From: JALZVT01 sp964634815
GTDB lineage: Bacteria > Pseudomonadota > Gammaproteobacteria > Pseudomonadales > Azotimanducaceae
Direction of reading: 5' to 3'
Length of the DNA stretch: 64,000 bases
Assembly: GCA_964634815.1 (NCBI GenBank)
Contig: CAZWMD010000011.1
Span: 1 to 64,000, forward strand
The position numbers were made by a program, and so were the translations under genes. Position 1 is the first letter of the stretch. Each line of letters starts with the position of its first letter. The notes beneath the pieces are model-generated. The model searched no databases, was not told the DNA's origin, and was given only the letters and a program-made list of their open reading frames with translations. Shown piece by piece: positions 1 through 9,214 of this stretch.

Positions 1-600
1 TCCGATTATCGGCAAGCGGGTGTGGCCCTGGTTATTGTTGATGAAGGCTTTGGCGCAGCAGTTCGAGGTCTGCCTCGACCACTGAATTGGTCTGCTGAAG
101 CTTCTTTGCTGTTGACTCGACGCCCTACCACTATGCGCCGCCACGCGGGGCAATGGGCTTTACCGGGAGGTCGCCTGGATGACGGGGAAACCCACGTTGA
201 GGCCGCCCTGCGCGAACTGTCTGAAGAGGTTGGGTTGCATCTTCCAGCCTCTGCGGTGCTTGGCCAACTCGACGATTTTGCAACGCGCTCAGGGTTTGTG
301 ATGGCACCCTTGGTTATCTGGGGTGGTGCGGCTCGCACGCTCCAGGCTGAACCCAATGAAGTAGCCAGCATTCATCGAATTCCCTTGCAGGAGCTCCTGC
401 GTCCGGATGCACCAATTTTGCGTCCAACAGATGCACCCCCCGAAGAATCGAGTGGTGCGCCGGTGCTGCGTATGCCCATTGGTGATGACCACATAGCGGC
501 GCCGACAGCGGCCTTGCTCTATCAGTTTCGAGAGCTGTGTTTGACGGGTAGAAAAACTCGCGTGGCCCACTATGAGCAGCCATATTTCGCTTGGCGGTGA
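1..600 (+). CDS. Nudix hydrolase, CoA-pyrophosphatase-like (5' partial)
   Basis: Hydrolyses a nucleoside diphosphate linked to another moiety; the short form and sequence resemble the NudL/YeaB group that cleaves coenzyme A, but the substrate is inferred. The frame is open to base 1, and the residues before the first possible start (GTG at 22) read SDYRQAG, which runs smoothly into the Nudix fold, so the true start lies outside the window. The Nudix box is complete: GRLDDGE, then seven residues, then RELSEEVGL, giving the metal-binding glutamates. About 199 residues are visible. It ends 50 bases before the peroxiredoxin gene on the same strand. Family assignment is secure; substrate is not. 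Confidence 0.85.
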   Translation, partial: SDYRQAGVALVIVDEGFGAAVRGLPRPLNWSAEASLLLTRRPTTMRRHAGQWALPGGRLDDGETHVEAALRELSEEVGLHLPASAVLGQLDDFATRSGFVMAPLVIWGGAARTLQAEPNEVASIHRIPLQELLRPDAPILRPTDAPPEESSGAPVLRMPIGDDHIAAPTAALLYQFRELCLTGRKTRVAHYEQPYFAWR

Positions 601-650
601 GTTACAATAAGGCCAGTATTAACAGCTGCTTTTAACTGAAGGAATTCAAA

Positions 651-1130
651 ATGGCGATTCAACAAGGCGACAAACTGCCACAGGCCACCATGCACACAAT
701 GGTTGAGGGTAAGCCAACCCCGGTAACCACCGATGACCTGTTTGCAGGTAAGAAAGTAGTGGTGTTTGCTGTACCTGGCGCGTTCACACCAACCTGCTCC
801 CAGGCTCATTTGCCCGGCTATGTTGTCCATGCGGATGAGATTCTCGGCAAGGGCGTAGACAGCATCGTATGCCTGTCAGTGAACGATGCGTTTGTTATGG
901 GTGCCTGGGGCAATGGCGCCAATGCCGAGAAGCTCACGATGGTAGGCGATGGCAATGGCGACTTTACTAAAGCGCTGGGTCTGGAAATGGACGGTTCAGG
1001 TTTTGGCCTGGGCACACGCTCACAGCGCTTTGCCATGATTGTCGATGACGCCACAGTCAGCATGCTGGCCGTTGAGGCCCCCGGACAGTTTGAAGTCTCT
1101 AGCGCTGAAGCCGTTCTGGCCGCGCTCTAA
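651..1130 (+). CDS. Peroxiredoxin, Prx5/AhpE-like thiol peroxidase
   Basis: Cytosolic thiol peroxidase that reduces hydrogen peroxide and organic hydroperoxides, usually recycled by glutathione/glutaredoxin in this subgroup. The 159-residue length is typical of Prx5. The peroxidatic cysteine sits in PGAFTPTCS (residues ~44-52), with the family Thr and Pro around it, and the conserved arginine follows in TRSQRFAMIV. No glutaredoxin domain is fused. ATG at 651 follows a GAAGGA ribosome site by about 8 bases. It converges with the thioesterase gene with only two bases between the stop codons. No clear OxyR site was recognised upstream. Confidence 0.93.
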   Translation: MAIQQGDKLPQATMHTMVEGKPTPVTTDDLFAGKKVVVFAVPGAFTPTCSQAHLPGYVVHADEILGKGVDSIVCLSVNDAFVMGAWGNGANAEKLTMVGDGNGDFTKALGLEMDGSGFGLGTRSQRFAMIVDDATVSMLAVEAPGQFEVSSAEAVLAAL

Positions 1131-1132
1131 AC

Positions 1133-1996
1133 TCACTTCAGGCCTTCGGGCCTGATGCGGATCAACGCTTCCTGGGCAGCTGTAGCAACCAGCTGCCCTT
1201 CGCGGTTGAAGAAATGACCTCGCACGAAGCCCCTGGCGCCTCCTGCGTTGGGGCTTTCTTTTGCAAACAAAAGCCACTCATCAGCGCGAAACGGGCGATG
1301 CAGCCACATCGCGTGATCCAGGCTTGCACCCTGCACCGTGTTGCCTCCAGGTTGGCGGCCATGGGGTTGCATGCTGGTACTCATGAAATCCATATCTGAC
1401 ATATAGGCCAGCATGCACAGATGGACTTCCGGTTCGTCGCTCAGACGCTCGGCGGTGCGCATCCAGGTTTGTTTTAGCGGTGGGTGAGGCCTGTCTGCAT
1501 TGAGTCGGGTCGACTGTACCTGACGCGAGTCAATGGCTTTGAACCTGAAACTGTAGCGAGCGACGTCTGGTTCTGTTTTTTCGAGCTCCTTATAGACTGA
1601 TAGATCAGATCTCAGGGCTTCGGGGGGCGGCACATCTGGCATTGGCAGTGTGTGTTGTGGGCCTTCTTCGGCCCGTTGCCAGGAGCTCGACATGCTGAAG
1701 ATGGCGCGACCATGTTGTACCGCGACTACCCGTCGAGTGCTGAAGCTGCGACCGTCGCGAATCCGATCCACTTCGTAGAGGATGGGCCGCAGCCAGTCTC
1801 CGGCGCGCAGAAAGTAGCCGTGAATCGAGTGCAATTGTTGGGAACGGTCAACGGTACGGTAGGCAGACGCGATAGCCTGGGCAAGTACCTGCCCGCCAAA
1901 AACATGTTCGGTTTTGGCGTTCTGGCCGCGGTAAATATTCTCTTCTATGTCTTCGACATTCAACGTGTCGAGGATGCCTGACAAAATCGGATTCAC
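1133..1996 (-). CDS. tesB: Acyl-CoA thioesterase II
   Basis: Hydrolyses medium- and long-chain acyl-CoA to free fatty acid and CoA in the cytosol. At 287 residues it has the usual length of TesB, a double hot-dog fold. The N-terminal half carries FGGQVLAQAI, and the C-terminal half has the catalytic-site segments SLDHAMWLHRPF (Asp) and AAQEALIR (Gln). The only sensible start is GTG at 1996 (NPILSGIL follows). It is divergent from the glyoxalase II gene across a 124-base spacer and convergent with the peroxiredoxin gene. It appears to be a single-gene unit. Confidence 0.93.
   Translation of the reverse strand: MNPILSGILDTLNVEDIEENIYRGQNAKTEHVFGGQVLAQAIASAYRTVDRSQQLHSIHGYFLRAGDWLRPILYEVDRIRDGRSFSTRRVVAVQHGRAIFSMSSSWQRAEEGPQHTLPMPDVPPPEALRSDLSVYKELEKTEPDVARYSFRFKAIDSRQVQSTRLNADRPHPPLKQTWMRTAERLSDEPEVHLCMLAYMSDMDFMSTSMQPHGRQPGGNTVQGASLDHAMWLHRPFRADEWLLFAKESPNAGGARGFVRGHFFNREGQLVATAAQEALIRIRPEGLK
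1138..1155. terminator. UUCG-loop hairpin between convergent genes
   Basis: A perfect 7-bp stem (TCAGGCC/GGCCTGA) closed by a TTCG tetraloop lies at the junction of the convergent peroxiredoxin and thioesterase genes, inside the last codons of the latter. No T-run follows on either strand, so it may end transcription weakly, or only protect 3' ends. Confidence 0.35.
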
Positions 1997-2120
1997 TAGG
2001 TCTGGCCGGGTGTTAGCAAGGGTGGCATTCTACACTCTCCGGCGCTTCACCGCCGAGAGATCGCCTGGAAGTCTTGGCTGATCGTTCATACGGATAGTAG
2101 ATACTGATGGTTGATAATTG

Positions 2121-2885
2121 ATGATAGATATTCACATGTTTCCCTGCCTGCAGGATAACTACGGGTTTCTGCTGCACTGTCGGGAAACCGGGTGCACCGC
2201 GACTATTGATACACCGGAGGTCGCATCGATTGAAGCAGCCCTTGAAGAGCGGGCCTGGACGCTAACCCACATATTGAACACGCACCATCATTTTGATCAT
2301 GCTGGCGGCAACGAAGAGTTGAAAGCACGTCATGGCGTTACCGTTGTTGGACCCGGCGCGGACGAGGCGAGGATCCCCGGTATCGATGTGGGTGTGGGGC
2401 AAGATGATGTTTATAAGGTAGGAAATATAGAGTTACAGGTCTTTGATGTGCCTGGGCACACCAGTGGACACATCGCCTTCTATGCCCCGGCTGCTAACGC
2501 TGCATTTGTGGGCGACACTATTTTTGCGCTTGGCTGTGGTCGACTCTTTGAGGGCAGTCCCGAACAAATGTGGTCATCTATTCAGAAGCTCATGGCGTTG
2601 CCCGATAACACCGAAGTCTATTGCGCCCACGAGTATACCCAGTCAAATGCACGCTTTGCGCTTACCGTTGATCCTGACAATCAGGCCCTTGTTGCTCGAG
2701 CCGAACAGATCGATGAGGCACGTCAACGCGGAGAAGCAACGGTTCCGACTACTATGGGGTTGGAAAAGGCAACCAATCCCTTTCTGCGACCGATGGCGGC
2801 GAGCCTGCGCGCGACGCTGGGCATGGCCCAGGCGAATGACGTAGAGGTTTTTGCGGAAACGCGGACTCGCAAAGACAATTTCTAG
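2121..2885 (+). CDS. gloB: Hydroxyacylglutathione hydrolase (glyoxalase II)
   Basis: Second enzyme of methylglyoxal detoxification: it hydrolyses S-lactoylglutathione to D-lactate and glutathione. Metallo-beta-lactamase fold with the binuclear metal motif THHHFDHAGG (residues ~55-64), then GHTSGH, the FVGDTIF aspartate and CAHEYT. The C-terminal HAGH segment is present, including TRKDNF at the end, and total length is 254. A TTG lies one codon upstream, but ATG at 2121 is the natural start. The 3' end overlaps the probable start of the RarD gene by 35 bases. A glyoxalase I gene lies far away at 46.5 kb. Confidence 0.95.
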   Translation: MIDIHMFPCLQDNYGFLLHCRETGCTATIDTPEVASIEAALEERAWTLTHILNTHHHFDHAGGNEELKARHGVTVVGPGADEARIPGIDVGVGQDDVYKVGNIELQVFDVPGHTSGHIAFYAPAANAAFVGDTIFALGCGRLFEGSPEQMWSSIQKLMALPDNTEVYCAHEYTQSNARFALTVDPDNQALVARAEQIDEARQRGEATVPTTMGLEKATNPFLRPMAASLRATLGMAQANDVEVFAETRTRKDNF

Positions 2886-3765
2886 TTCGGATACGGGTCA
2901 CTTTCGCGAGGGGCTTGGCTATGCGCTGGGAGCCTATGCCATGTGGGGCCTGGCGCCTCTGTATTTTGTGCTCGTTGAGTTTGCTGCGCCAACCGAGATC
3001 ATCGTCCACCGCATTCTGTGGTCGCTGGTGTTGCTGCTGGGAATTCTCTGGATTAGAGGCAAGCTTGACGGGTTGTGTGCGCTGACCCTGCGCCACCTTG
3101 CCTGGTTGGCTTTGTCGGGAGCACTACTTGCGGTCAACTGGTGGGTGTTTGTCTGGGCACTGCAAAATGAACGGGTGATGGAAACCTCGGTGGGTTATTA
3201 CATTAACCCGCTACTCAGCGTTGTGCTGGGTGTGTTGGTGTTGCGCGAACGGTTGCGTCCCTGGCAGTGGGTGGCTGTTGCTGTCGCAGCGCTGGGGCTG
3301 ACCAACGAGGTAGTGGTGGCAGAGAGTGTGCCACTGGTTGCCCTGGTGCTCGCGGCCACGTTTGGTTTCTACGGGCTTGTGCGAAAGGCACTTGGGGTAG
3401 AGCCGGTTCTTGGTCTTGCGGTGGAAACAATTTTGATGCTGCCGCTGGCCCTTTTTGGGCTTTATTGGTTGATGGCAACGCAGGCGCTGCGTCTGCCAGA
3501 ATTTGAAGGGCCGGGATTGTTCTATCTGGCCTTGGGGGGCGTCGTCACGTCCTTGCCATTGCTGTGTTTCAATGCCGCTGCTGTTCGCTTGCCGTTGGTG
3601 ATCCTTGGCATGATCCAGTATCTGGCGCCGAGTCTAACCTTGCTTCTTGCCGTATTTTACTACGGAGAACCGTTCACCCAGAGCAAGGCAATCACCTTCG
3701 CTCTGGTATGGGTCGGCTTGATAATATTCACTGTGGAGGGGTTGGTGCGATATCGAAGGGCTTAG
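2851..3765 (+). CDS. rarD: RarD/EamA-type transporter
   Basis: Inner-membrane protein of the drug/metabolite transporter superfamily, RarD subgroup; substrate unknown. It shows about ten hydrophobic segments and the RarD-typical first helix, YALGAYAMWGLAPLYF, followed by EIIVHRILWSL and VGYYINPLLSVVLG. Keeping that helix requires TTG at 2851, inside gloB, because the next ATG (2941) would cut it in half. The gene is therefore probably translated from a TTG in an overlap with gloB. The 3' end overlaps the convergent lipoprotein gene by four bases. Family is certain, start moderately so. Confidence 0.87.
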   Translation: MRKRGLAKTISSSDTGHFREGLGYALGAYAMWGLAPLYFVLVEFAAPTEIIVHRILWSLVLLLGILWIRGKLDGLCALTLRHLAWLALSGALLAVNWWVFVWALQNERVMETSVGYYINPLLSVVLGVLVLRERLRPWQWVAVAVAALGLTNEVVVAESVPLVALVLAATFGFYGLVRKALGVEPVLGLAVETILMLPLALFGLYWLMATQALRLPEFEGPGLFYLALGGVVTSLPLLCFNAAAVRLPLVILGMIQYLAPSLTLLLAVFYYGEPFTQSKAITFALVWVGLIIFTVEGLVRYRRA

Positions 3766-4655
3766 CGCGCTTTGGCAGTCGCCGTTAATCGGTCGGCGCG
3801 TACCATGGCATCCTGTAAGCCGTCGATGGGTCTAACCCAGGGTTTAAGTACGCGAACCGCATCGGGCATTTGTTGCACCGCACTTAGAGCACGATCCTTC
3901 GTCTCATAAACGCCGAGTAATAACACATAGAGGATTTGCCCCTCGCGTTCGATTCGTGCGGCCGACATGTTGTAGAGATCTTGCTCTATGACAAAGTTCT
4001 CGATCTGAGCTTTGGTGGATACGGCGAGTAGCTGGGCGGCATAGAAGTCTTCTGGGAGATCAATAATGCGGACTGGCTCGTCTGGACGATAGGCGAGGGC
4101 TGCGTAGGCGGGCTCTTGATTGCGCTCTGGACTGGCTGTTGTCAATGGCGGCGGCTCCGCTGGCTCAGGCTCAGATGGTTCAGGGGCAGAAAGCTCAGGG
4201 ACAGAAAGCTCAGGCACAGATGATGGCTCTGGAGCCGTTTGCTCAGCAGGTGACGGTAGCGCCTGACTGCCAGGAAGTGGCGGGGCTGCAGGATCCAGGA
4301 GGGGCTGCGGTGTGTCAGGAAGTACGGCCTGTGCCGCGGCGCTGGATGCGGCGGGCTCGGCTTTCCGGCGAGCCTGCCGCTCTGCGAGTAAAGGCTCGAT
4401 GTTTTCAGTTTGAATACAGTCCCAGTCATCAGCCGCTTTGCCAGCCTCGCACAGCCAATCCCCCTTGTTTGGATTGTCTGTTGCTGAACTGCTTTGGGAG
4501 TTGTCACCCCGTGAGTTGCAGCCGGCAATCAGCAGTAGTGCGGTGAGTCCGACCAGGAAAGCGCTGGGGCCCCTTCGCTGAGTAAAAAGCCGAGTAAAAA
4601 GCTGAGCAAAACGCTGAGCAAAACGGTCACCAAATTGGGAGGCAAATTCAGGCAT
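3762..4655 (-). CDS. SPOR-domain-like lipoprotein, Pro/Glu-rich
   Basis: Probably an envelope lipoprotein that binds peptidoglycan through a C-terminal SPOR-like domain; this is inferred from the fold-like pattern. From ATG 4655 it has an N-terminal repeat (four copies of a four-residue RFAQ-like unit), a hydrophobic stretch ending in the lipobox LLLIAGC, a small Cys-containing region (GDWLCEAG, DDWDCIQ), a long Pro/Glu/Ser linker (about 110 residues), then about 90 residues with AAQLLAVSTKAQIENFV, YVLLLGVYETKDRALSAV and RVLKPWVRP, the usual SPOR rhythm. A longer in-frame start at 4739 would only add an unlikely leader. Its exact role is unknown. Confidence 0.72.
   Translation of the reverse strand: MPEFASQFGDRFAQRFAQLFTRLFTQRRGPSAFLVGLTALLLIAGCNSRGDNSQSSSATDNPNKGDWLCEAGKAADDWDCIQTENIEPLLAERQARRKAEPAASSAAAQAVLPDTPQPLLDPAAPPLPGSQALPSPAEQTAPEPSSVPELSVPELSAPEPSEPEPAEPPPLTTASPERNQEPAYAALAYRPDEPVRIIDLPEDFYAAQLLAVSTKAQIENFVIEQDLYNMSAARIEREGQILYVLLLGVYETKDRALSAVQQMPDAVRVLKPWVRPIDGLQDAMVRADRLTATAKAR
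4578..4625. repeat. Four 12-bp tandem units
   Basis: Four consecutive 12-base units (ctgagtaaaaag, ccgagtaaaaag, then two identical ctgagcaaaacg) lie in the N-terminal coding part of the lipoprotein gene and encode the RFAQ/LFTR-like repeat. Copy changes would stay in frame. Confidence 0.8.
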
Positions 4656-4853
4656 GGAGCTGTCTTTTTCAGAATGGATCATTAGAGCTGTTTCGACTCT
4701 TCGCTTGCTGGTCGGTTCAACCGCCAGGCCTGGGGCCAAGTATAGCCTCCATGTTTACGATTGCCGATCTGTATTGTCGCATGCTATTTGCCCTGACAGG
4801 TGTTTGCGTAACCCGGTTGCTTTGTTCATTATCGGGTCAGGACAGGAACAGAT

Positions 4854-5444
4854 ATGCTCGCAACGCTCGAACACTACGACCGGGCACCTCGTGTGCTGCG
4901 GCTGAACGTGTCAGGCCAGCCCGTCGAATGGGTTAGTTGGCAAGAGGCCGTGTGCCTCTATGCCCGTGAGTTGGTGGTTTGGACCCATGGGGATGCGATT
5001 CTTCGTCTGCGAGGTGGTCATAGCCGGTTTGACGGCAGTCAGTCGACTCTCGATATACATAGCATTATCGCTTGTCAGGGGCGGGTCGTTTACAACGACA
5101 GATCGGCGCCGCCGTTAACCAACAAAGCGCTTTTTGGTCGCGACCGAAACCTTTGCCTGTACTGCGGCAACAGCCATGCCGATGCTGAGTTAACCCGCGA
5201 CCATGTGGTGCCTACATCACGTGGCGGGCTTGATCGCTGGGATAACGTGGTGGCGGCTTGCCGAAGGTGTAATCATCGCAAAGGCAATCGACTGACCCAC
5301 GAATGTTCGATGGAACTCCTGGCGTTGCCCTACATCCCCAATTACGCGGAATATCTGGCGCTGATAAACGGTGGCCGAATTCTTGGCGATCAGATGGACT
5401 TTCTCAGACGCAGCTTCTCGCGGCACTCGCGACTGCTTCAGTAA
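4854..5444 (+). CDS. HNH endonuclease family protein
   Basis: A 196-residue protein with a complete HNH nuclease core at residues ~100-140: CLYCG, then LTRDHVVPTSRGG, then WDNVVAACRRCNHRKGNR. The paired CxxC motifs bind structural zinc, and the DH and N residues form the active site. The first ~95 residues resemble the leader region common in free-standing housekeeping HNH proteins of gammaproteobacteria and give no hint of a restriction system. There is no methyltransferase, phage gene or intron nearby. It converges with the TolB/TPR gene, overlapping by seven bases. The biological role of this group is not established. Confidence 0.85.
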   Translation: MLATLEHYDRAPRVLRLNVSGQPVEWVSWQEAVCLYARELVVWTHGDAILRLRGGHSRFDGSQSTLDIHSIIACQGRVVYNDRSAPPLTNKALFGRDRNLCLYCGNSHADAELTRDHVVPTSRGGLDRWDNVVAACRRCNHRKGNRLTHECSMELLALPYIPNYAEYLALINGGRILGDQMDFLRRSFSRHSRLLQ

Positions 5445-6937
5445 GACGCCTGTCTTATCCGACGAAAAGAATTGATCAGTAAATCCTGGATCTTCGGATC
5501 ACCAAACCATTTTTTCACTTCAATCTCGAGTTGATTGGGTGATGGGTTGGCAAGCTCCTCACACATAGTAAAGGCGCTGTTAAGGCTGGCGCTTGCTTCT
5601 TCCGGCTGATCTCGTTGTTCAGCAATCACGGCCCGTAGCAGACTGCACCAATACCAGCCGCCATGTGGCTCGACCACCGACAATAGTTCATTGGCCTTCT
5701 CAATATCGCCATTTCTAAGTGCTTCGACGACGTAAAAAAACCTCAAGCCCATGGAGTTGCTGTAACTCAGGTCTGCATCAGCGACGCAGTTGCACCCTTC
5801 TCGCCAGTTACCGCCAAACGCGAGTAGTGCTCCGCCGTTGTGCAGCAGATCGAGACTATTGGGGTTGAGTTGCAGCGCGTCCAGAAAATGCTGCCGGAAG
5901 CCCTGATAGTTCCCTCCAAAGTAGTCGCACAGGCCAAGAACATAGTGCGCCGGCGAGTTGCGGGGTGCGAGGGTTAAAGCGCGACCTGCGTAAACCCGGG
6001 CGCTGCGAGCCAGATTTTCGAAGCAGGAGCCGGGCTGCATGCGAAAGATCCATGCATCGATTGTCATATAGCCAAGCATGGCCCAGCCGAGAGAAAAGTT
6101 GGCGTGCTTCTCTAACAGATTCTTTAGAGCGGTAACTAACGCGTCATAGGTTTCCTTGCTGCGGGAATGGACACGGTAGTAGTGCCAGCGAAACACGCAA
6201 TCTATGGCGTCCCAATCCTGAGGCGCTCGATCTCCGCGCTCGAATCCATTGACGATCAACGATCCGGGTACGGGTGCGAGTGCCCGGGCGATGGACGTTG
6301 CAATCTGTTCTTCCGTCTCGAGAAGAGACGTATCGTTTTCTTTGACCTCCATGCGCTGCGTCCAGACAACGTGAGCGTTTAAGGTATCGATGGCCTCCAC
6401 ACTGATGCGTATCCCACCGGAGGTGGAGGTTATTCTGCCTTTTACCAGGTATTGGCACTCAAGATGATTGGCTATCTGCGTCAGTAGTTGGGGGGCGGGT
6501 GTGTCGCTCATGCTACTTGCATCTACAACCCGAAATTCAGCGAAGCGGCTGAGCTGAAATCGCAGTTCGGCGGTTAGTCCCTCGGCCAGTACCCGGTTGT
6601 CATCTGCGGAAGTGGTGGGGGTAAACGGCAGTACTGCGATACCGGGGCCACCAACTGGTTGATGCAGCGGGCGGTGCGAGATGTCTTTGCGTGCCTCATA
6701 GACGGGAACGTAGCGGCCTTTAGGAATGGAGATCTGCAGGGGCGATTCCGGGTGTTCCGCGTAGTACGCCGCAAGCATGCGGCGAAGCCTGGCGGCTTCT
6801 ACACGAACAATCGAATCGTTGTTGCCATCAAACTCTGCATCACGCCCGAACACGTCTATGGCGATATTGAAGCTACGCAAGCGATCGCTGTTGCCAGCGG
6901 TTTCGTTTTCAACCAAATAACGAAGAAGTTCGCGCAT
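5438..6937 (-). CDS. TolB-like/TPR protein with N-terminal regulator-like domain; 5' end disturbed
   Basis: Cytosolic or membrane-associated TPR protein of a widespread family often annotated as adenylate-cyclase-like or transcriptional activator; the function is unknown. The N-terminal domain has the recurring motif around IAIDVFGRDAEFD, VRVEAARLRRMLAAYY and IPKGRYVPVYE. A TolB-like segment follows (IAVLPFTPTT to FRVVDASSM), then TPR-type helices to the end. The first ATG is at 6937, but family-like residues (EQINQELNKVIASETFARSG) continue upstream in frame to a stop at 7046-7048 without any ATG, GTG or TTG. The normal N-terminus is therefore displaced by a frameshift or uses ATT/ATC. Confidence 0.75.
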   Translation of the reverse strand: MRELLRYLVENETAGNSDRLRSFNIAIDVFGRDAEFDGNNDSIVRVEAARLRRMLAAYYAEHPESPLQISIPKGRYVPVYEARKDISHRPLHQPVGGPGIAVLPFTPTTSADDNRVLAEGLTAELRFQLSRFAEFRVVDASSMSDTPAPQLLTQIANHLECQYLVKGRITSTSGGIRISVEAIDTLNAHVVWTQRMEVKENDTSLLETEEQIATSIARALAPVPGSLIVNGFERGDRAPQDWDAIDCVFRWHYYRVHSRSKETYDALVTALKNLLEKHANFSLGWAMLGYMTIDAWIFRMQPGSCFENLARSARVYAGRALTLAPRNSPAHYVLGLCDYFGGNYQGFRQHFLDALQLNPNSLDLLHNGGALLAFGGNWREGCNCVADADLSYSNSMGLRFFYVVEALRNGDIEKANELLSVVEPHGGWYWCSLLRAVIAEQRDQPEEASASLNSAFTMCEELANPSPNQLEIEVKKWFGDPKIQDLLINSFRRIRQASY

Positions 6938-7183
6938 TCGGCCAGAACGGGCAAAGGTTTCGCTGGCGATAACCTTGTTTAGTTCCTGGTTAATCTGCTC
7001 AATGTCGATGACAGGGTCCGTTTGGGATGGAGTTCTATTGGCGTTTCATCCATGAATGTATGTAGCACTATCAACGATTAGGGTCAACCATTCGAGCGCT
7101 ATCGCTCAGTAGATAGGCTGTTCTAAATCCCTTTGTTTACCTCTGCCAAAGATGACAGGAAGCAACCACTCGACACTAAGCAA

Positions 7184-9186
7184 CTACTCAACGGTAACAC
7201 TCTTTGCAAGATTACGGGGCTTGTCGACGTCACAGCCCCGTTCTATCGCGGCGTAGTAGGCGAGAAACTGAAGTGGAACCAGCGCGAGTATTGGTGCCAG
7301 GAGCGGGTGAGTCTCTGGAACACAGATACAACCGAGGTTAGCAGCCTCGATTGNNNNNNNNNNNNNNNNNNNNNNNNNNNNNNNNNNNNNNNNNNNNNNN
7401 NNNNNNNNNNNNNNNNNNNNNNNNNNNNNNNNNNNNNNNNNNNNNNNNNNNNNAGGAGCGGGTGAGTCTCTGGAACACAGATACAACCGAGGTTAGCAGC
7501 CTCGATTGGATCGCCGGAGGTGATGGCCAGAACGCCGCCGTCACGCGCGCGAATCTCTTCGATACTGGCCAGGTTTTTTTGCAGTAACTCATCTTTGAAG
7601 GCAATGGCTACTGTGGGCGTGGTATCCGAGATCAGTGCCAGTGGGCCATGCTTCAGCTCAGCCGCTGGATAGGCTTCTGCGTGAATGTAGCTGACTTCTT
7701 TTAGTTTCAGGGCGCCCTCTTGAGCAACGCCATAGCCGGTGTGACGGCCGATGAAATAGGCGTGATCGAAGTGCCCCAGAGTTTTTGCGAAACTTTTGTA
7801 GGTCTCTTCCTGATCGAGTAGTTCTCGAACCTGATCAGGTAGCGCCTGCATGGCGTCTATTAGCGACTTTCCTGCGCCGGGAGACAAGTCTCGAGTGCGG
7901 GCGAACAGCAGGGCAATCATGGCAAACATCGAAAGCGTGGCAACAAAGGTTTTGGTGGAAACTACCGCTACTTCAGCGCCGGCGTGCAGGTAAGCGCCCG
8001 CACCACAGGCTCTTGCAATACTGCTACCGACAGAGTTGACGATGCCCAGTACGCGGCCGCCCTTTCTTTGGATCTCGGCGATGGCTGCCATCGTGTCATA
8101 GGTTTCACCAGACTGGCTGACAGCAAAGTACAGTGTATCTTCCTCGATGAGCGCGTTTTTATAACGAAATTCTGCGGCAGGTTCCGCATCACTTGGGATA
8201 CGTGCCAGGGTTTCGATCATGCGCGCTCCGATACCGCCGGCAATAAGCGCGCTGCCGCAACCGATGATTTTGATGCGCTTGATACTGAGAAGCTCACGGG
8301 GACTCAGATTGAGGCCATCGAGTCGAGCAGTTGCAAAGCGCTCGTCAATTCTTCCGCGTAGCACTCGCTCCAGAACGTCCGGTTGTTCGTGTATTTCCTT
8401 GCGCGTGAAGTGTTCGAAGTTTGCCTTGTCGAATTCCTCTGGGCGGGTTGTAACCAGGTCAGGTTGCCTTGAGGTTGTTTGTGCATGCAGATTGGTGATC
8501 TCGAACTGATCCGGTGAAAGTCTTGCGATTTCCCCGTCCTCCAGATAGATCACTTTTTGAGTGTGTCGCACGATAGCGCTGACATCAGAGGCCGCAAACA
8601 TCTCATTGTTGCCTATGCCGATAACCAAAGGGCTGCCCTTGCGGGCAACAATCAGTTCTTCCGGGTAGTCGGCGTGCAGTAAGGCGAGTCCGTAGGCTCC
8701 CTGTATTCGGGCCAAGACCCTGCGTAGCGCGGTAACCAGGTCGGCTGCCTGGTCGGTGGTGTTCTGCTCCAGTTCTCGGGCGAGCAGATGGGCAAACAGT
8801 TCGCTGTCGGTATCGCTAATTGGCGTTGTGCCTGCAGATACAATCTCGGTTCGTAACTCGCGAGCATTTTCGATGATGCCGTTATGAATAATAGCCAGCT
8901 TGCCGCTGGTGTCGCAGTGGGGGTGGGCGTTGATATCCGAGGGCGCTCCGTGGGTTGCCCAGCGGGTATGACCAATTGCAGTAGTGGCGGTAATCCGTTT
9001 CGGCAGCTTCGCTTCCAGGTTGGCAACTCTCCCCTGGGTTTTGAATGACTCAAGTTTCTTGTTGCGGGCGCCGCGAAGAAGGGCGATGCCCGCTGAGTCG
9101 TAGCCCCGGTATTCGAGCCGATGCAGCCCCTCGAGAATGATAGGGAGGGCCGGGTTATGGCCGATATAGCCAACAATTCCACACAT
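7184..9186 (-). CDS. glmS: Glutamine-fructose-6-phosphate aminotransferase, interrupted by an assembly gap
   Basis: First step of UDP-GlcNAc synthesis: transfers the glutamine amide to fructose-6-phosphate. The N-terminal amidotransferase has MCGIVGYIG with catalytic Cys2; two SIS sugar-isomerase domains follow (GCGSALIAGG, SQSGETYDT), and the end is LAKSVTVE. The coding frame breaks at the N-run 7354-7453, but bases 7299-7353 and 7454-7508 are identical (55 bp). Collapsing that duplication removes 155 bases and brings both parts into one frame, giving about 615 residues, the usual GlmS length. The gene is almost surely intact in the organism. No glmS ribozyme is expected in this class, and none was seen. 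Confidence 0.95.
7299..7353. repeat. Gap-flanking duplicate, left copy
   Basis: Identical to 7454-7508 on the other side of the N-run. It lies inside glmS and breaks the frame only because the contig ends were not merged. Confidence 0.9.
7354..7453. other. Assembly gap (100 N), probably artificial
   Basis: Exactly 100 undetermined bases. The 55 bases before and the 55 bases after it are identical, so two contigs that overlap were joined with a standard-size gap instead of being merged. No sequence is likely to be missing. Confidence 0.95.
7454..7508. repeat. Gap-flanking duplicate, right copy
   Basis: Identical to 7299-7353. The 155-base offset explains the apparent glmS frameshift exactly. 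Confidence 0.9.
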
Positions 9187-9214
9187 GATTTTTCCTGGGT
9201 GAGTCTGAAAAGGG

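Noticed and set aside
1652..1981. Plus-strand frame antisense to tesB
   Set aside because: No ribosome site or recognisable domain; the tesB frame on the other strand is fully typical.
4854..6937. HNH nuclease plus TolB/TPR gene as a defence pair
   Set aside because: The genes are convergent, not co-transcribed, and the HNH protein looks like a common housekeeping type; nothing else defence-related is near.
7133..7465. Plus-strand frame running into the N-run
   Set aside because: Antisense to glmS and open only because the Ns contain no stop codons.
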